From assembly GCA_040752295.1 (NCBI GenBank), contig JBFMFE010000011.1, positions 1 to 6,864 of the forward strand: a DNA stretch of 6,864 nucleotides, read 5' to 3'. The DNA is from JBFMFE01 sp040752295. GTDB taxonomy: Bacteria; UBP15; UBA6099; JBFMBQ01. The position numbers and the translations under genes were made by a program. Of the stretch, positions 5,099 to 6,864 are shown piece by piece. How positions within the stretch are numbered: position 1 is the stretch's first letter; each line of letters begins with the position of its first letter. The notes under the pieces are model-generated. The model was given only the letters and a program-made list of their open reading frames with translations. It made no database searches and was not told where the DNA came from.

Positions 5099-6253
5099 GT
5101 GCGCGTTCTACATTTCATAAACAACGAGAACCTGAGCTGGTACAACATGTTTCTGGACACGGTACGCGCTCAGGAGCGCCGGGGGCATGAGGTGAAGGTC
5201 GTCGTGCCGCCGGGGGGCACGAACGCCGACAGGCTGGAGGCTGACGGCGCGGAGGTGATCCGGCTCCGCGTGCGGAGCAGCAAGTTCGACCTGTGGGCGG
5301 CGCGGGCGCTTTCGCGGATAATCCGGGCGGAGGGCGCCGAGATTGTTCACGCTCACCTGACGAGCAGCGCGCTTCTGGGGTCGCTCGCCGCGGGGTGGGC
5401 GGGAACGCCGTGCGTGGCATCGGTGCTGAAGATAACGCGCAAGCGGCATTACATGCGGTGCGACCGGCTGCTGCCGTGCTCGGACGCGGTGATGGAATCG
5501 CTGCTCGAGCAGGGGGTGCCGGCGGCGATGATGAGGAGGGTGTACACGGGCATAGATTTCGAGCGTTTTTTCGCCGGATTCGACCCCGGGGAGAACATAA
5601 GGGGTCAGTTCGGGTGGGGCGAGGGGCACAGGGTGGCGGCGTGCATCGCGCGGCTGGTTCCGATGAAAGGGCACAGACACCTCGTGGAGGCGGCGGCGCT
5701 GGCGGCGGCGGCGCATCCCGAAGTGCGGTTTTTGCTTGTGGGCGACGGCGAGCTGCGCGGAGCGCTCGAGGCGCAGGCGAAGAGGCTGGGTGTGGGGGGG
5801 ATCGTACATTTCGCCGGCACGCGGACGGACCTCGCGCGGATTCTGAATTCGTCGGACCTGTCGGTGCTGGCGTCGGTGGGGAAGGAGGGGCTTCCGGTCG
5901 CGATGGTGGAGTCGGCGCTGATGAAGAAGCCGCTTGTGATGACGGACGTAGCGGGGATACGCGAGGTGGTGAGGGACGGCGGGACGGGGCTGCTGGCGCC
6001 GCCGGGCGACGCGCGCGCGTTCGCGGCGGCGCTGATTCGGATGCTCGAGGACCCCGGAGCGGCGGAGCGAATGGCGCTTGCGGCGCACGAGTTCGTGCGG
6101 CGGGAGTTCAACGTGGACAACACGGCGGCGCAGATGGACGAGGAATACGCGAGGGCGATGGGAGGCGGCGGGGGCAGGCGGGCGCTGCGGGGCGGCGCGG
6201 CGCGGGTTCGACGCGGGCGGGTCGGGGCGGCGGTGATGCGGAATTGTCAATGA
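5099..6253 (+). CDS. Glycosyltransferase family 4 (GT-B fold)
   Basis: This encodes a 384-residue retaining glycosyltransferase acting at the cytosolic face of the membrane. Residues 1-160 form the acceptor domain, with VHAHLTSSALLG (83-94). The C-terminal donor domain has IARLVPMKGH (183-192), VGDGELR (214-220) and the EX7E motif (E263, E271), followed by the nucleotide-sugar binding segment to about residue 303 (AGIREVVRDGGTGLLAPPGD). The sugar and acceptor cannot be read from sequence. The GTG start is chosen because MRVLHFI is the expected first strand and a G-rich site (5089-5097) lies just upstream; a TTG at 5075 is also in frame. The last 30 residues are a Gly/Arg-rich tail outside the family fold. 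The stop overlaps the next ATG (ATGA), so it forms an operon with the GT9 gene. Confidence 0.92.
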   Translation: MRVLHFINNENLSWYNMFLDTVRAQERRGHEVKVVVPPGGTNADRLEADGAEVIRLRVRSSKFDLWAARALSRIIRAEGAEIVHAHLTSSALLGSLAAGWAGTPCVASVLKITRKRHYMRCDRLLPCSDAVMESLLEQGVPAAMMRRVYTGIDFERFFAGFDPGENIRGQFGWGEGHRVAACIARLVPMKGHRHLVEAAALAAAAHPEVRFLLVGDGELRGALEAQAKRLGVGGIVHFAGTRTDLARILNSSDLSVLASVGKEGLPVAMVESALMKKPLVMTDVAGIREVVRDGGTGLLAPPGDARAFAAALIRMLEDPGAAERMALAAHEFVRREFNVDNTAAQMDEEYARAMGGGGGRRALRGGAARVRRGRVGAAVMRNCQ

Positions 6254-6864
6254 AAGCGAAAGGCGAACCCGCCGGCGTTTCCCGAAGGTACAGGAACGTC
6301 AGGGAGATTCTCGTTATCAGTCTCACGTGCATCGGGGACGTTCTCCTCACGACGCCGGTGATAAGCAATCTGAAGGCGGCGTTTCCGGGCGCGCGGGTCA
6401 CCGTTTTAGCGGGGAAGACGGCGTATCCGCTTCTGGCGGAGCACGAGCCGGCGGACCGTGCGCTCGTGTTCGACAACCGCGGAGCGCACAGGGGGTGGCG
6501 CGGCGTGATGCGTCTGTCGGGCGAGCTTCGCCGGGAACGGTACGACATGGTGGTGGACCTGCGCAACACGGTGATTCCGTATTTTCTGCGTGCGCGGTAC
6601 AGAATAACTGCGCACGGGACGCACCTGAGGCACCGCGACGTGCGGGGGCGGCACGCGATTGACCGGCACCTGGACGTGCTCGCCGACCACGGCATCCCCG
6701 TGAGGCACAGGGAGATGACGCTGACGCCGCCGCGGGAGGCGTCGAGCCGCGTGGAGGCGATGCTGCGGCGGGAGGGACTGTTGAACGGGCGTGCGCTCAT
6801 AGCCGTGTATCCCGGCGCCGGGAGTCCGTACAAAGAGTATCCCGCGGAGAAGTTCGCCGCGGTG
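6250..6864 (+). CDS. Glycosyltransferase family 9 (heptosyltransferase-like), 3'-truncated by window end
   Basis: The first 205 residues of a GT9 enzyme are present; the frame is open to the edge of the window. LPS heptosyltransferases of this family (WaaC, WaaF, WaaQ types) move heptose from an ADP-linked donor onto the inner core on the cytosolic side. Diagnostic segments are ILVISLTCIGDVLLTTP (20-36), with the conserved IGD and presumed catalytic D30, and the start of the donor domain at VYPGAGSPYKEYPAEKF (186-202), with K195. The N-terminal 17 residues before the first strand are longer than usual, but no other start lies between. The ATG overlaps the stop of the GT4 gene by four bases, with GCGGA (6238-6242) as a modest ribosome-binding site. 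The donor and acceptor are not provable here; other GT9 members build different glycans. Confidence 0.9.
   Translation, partial: MKAKGEPAGVSRRYRNVREILVISLTCIGDVLLTTPVISNLKAAFPGARVTVLAGKTAYPLLAEHEPADRALVFDNRGAHRGWRGVMRLSGELRRERYDMVVDLRNTVIPYFLRARYRITAHGTHLRHRDVRGRHAIDRHLDVLADHGIPVRHREMTLTPPREASSRVEAMLRREGLLNGRALIAVYPGAGSPYKEYPAEKFAAV

Overview
The window looks like a metagenome-derived scaffold from an uncultured Gram-negative bacterium. The genes are GC-rich and all on the + strand. A run of ten Ns (1754-1763) marks an assembly gap, and the last gene runs off the 3' edge. The Gram-negative reading rests mainly on a glycosyltransferase family 9 (heptosyltransferase-type) gene beside a GT4 glycosyltransferase. 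A phylum cannot be assigned from this sequence alone. AGG and ATA codons are common despite the high GC.

Layout: 1-691 has no convincing gene. It starts with GC-rich palindromes (19-84) that can fold in mutually exclusive ways. An AT-richer block follows with two direct repeats (134-239 and 259-366) and two inverted clusters (431-452, 473-494) built on an 8-bp unit, NCACGGAA. Each direct repeat holds a promoter-like TTTACA-N16-TATAA(T/C) whose spacer is a hairpin kept by a compensatory base-pair change. An extended-SDR NAD(P)-dependent epimerase/dehydratase follows (692-1717), with a 9-bp hairpin in its leader. Perfect GC palindromes and the assembly gap separate it from the next unit.

A well-formed promoter (TTAACA-15-TATAAT) leads to ftsH (1839-4298). 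This encodes a complete AAA+ zinc metalloprotease with an extra C-terminal domain of about 210 residues that contains a TPR-like repeat. Four to six bases downstream, and probably translationally coupled, lies a nicotinamidase/isochorismatase-family cysteine hydrolase (4304-4822).

An intergenic stretch (4823-5098) has a weak terminator candidate and a good promoter (TTGACA-17-TACATT). That promoter would drive a two-gene glycosyltransferase operon: a GT4 enzyme from a GTG start at 5099, then a GT9 enzyme overlapping it by ATGA at 6250 and cut by the window end. The pair suggests assembly of lipopolysaccharide core or another surface glycan. FtsH and the hydrolase form a separate unit for membrane protein quality control and possibly NAD salvage.

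No wholly new system is evident. The items most worth following up are the FtsH-TPR fusion, the repeat with a hairpin inside a promoter-like spacer, and the ftsH leader, where alternative pairings meet the ribosome-binding site.
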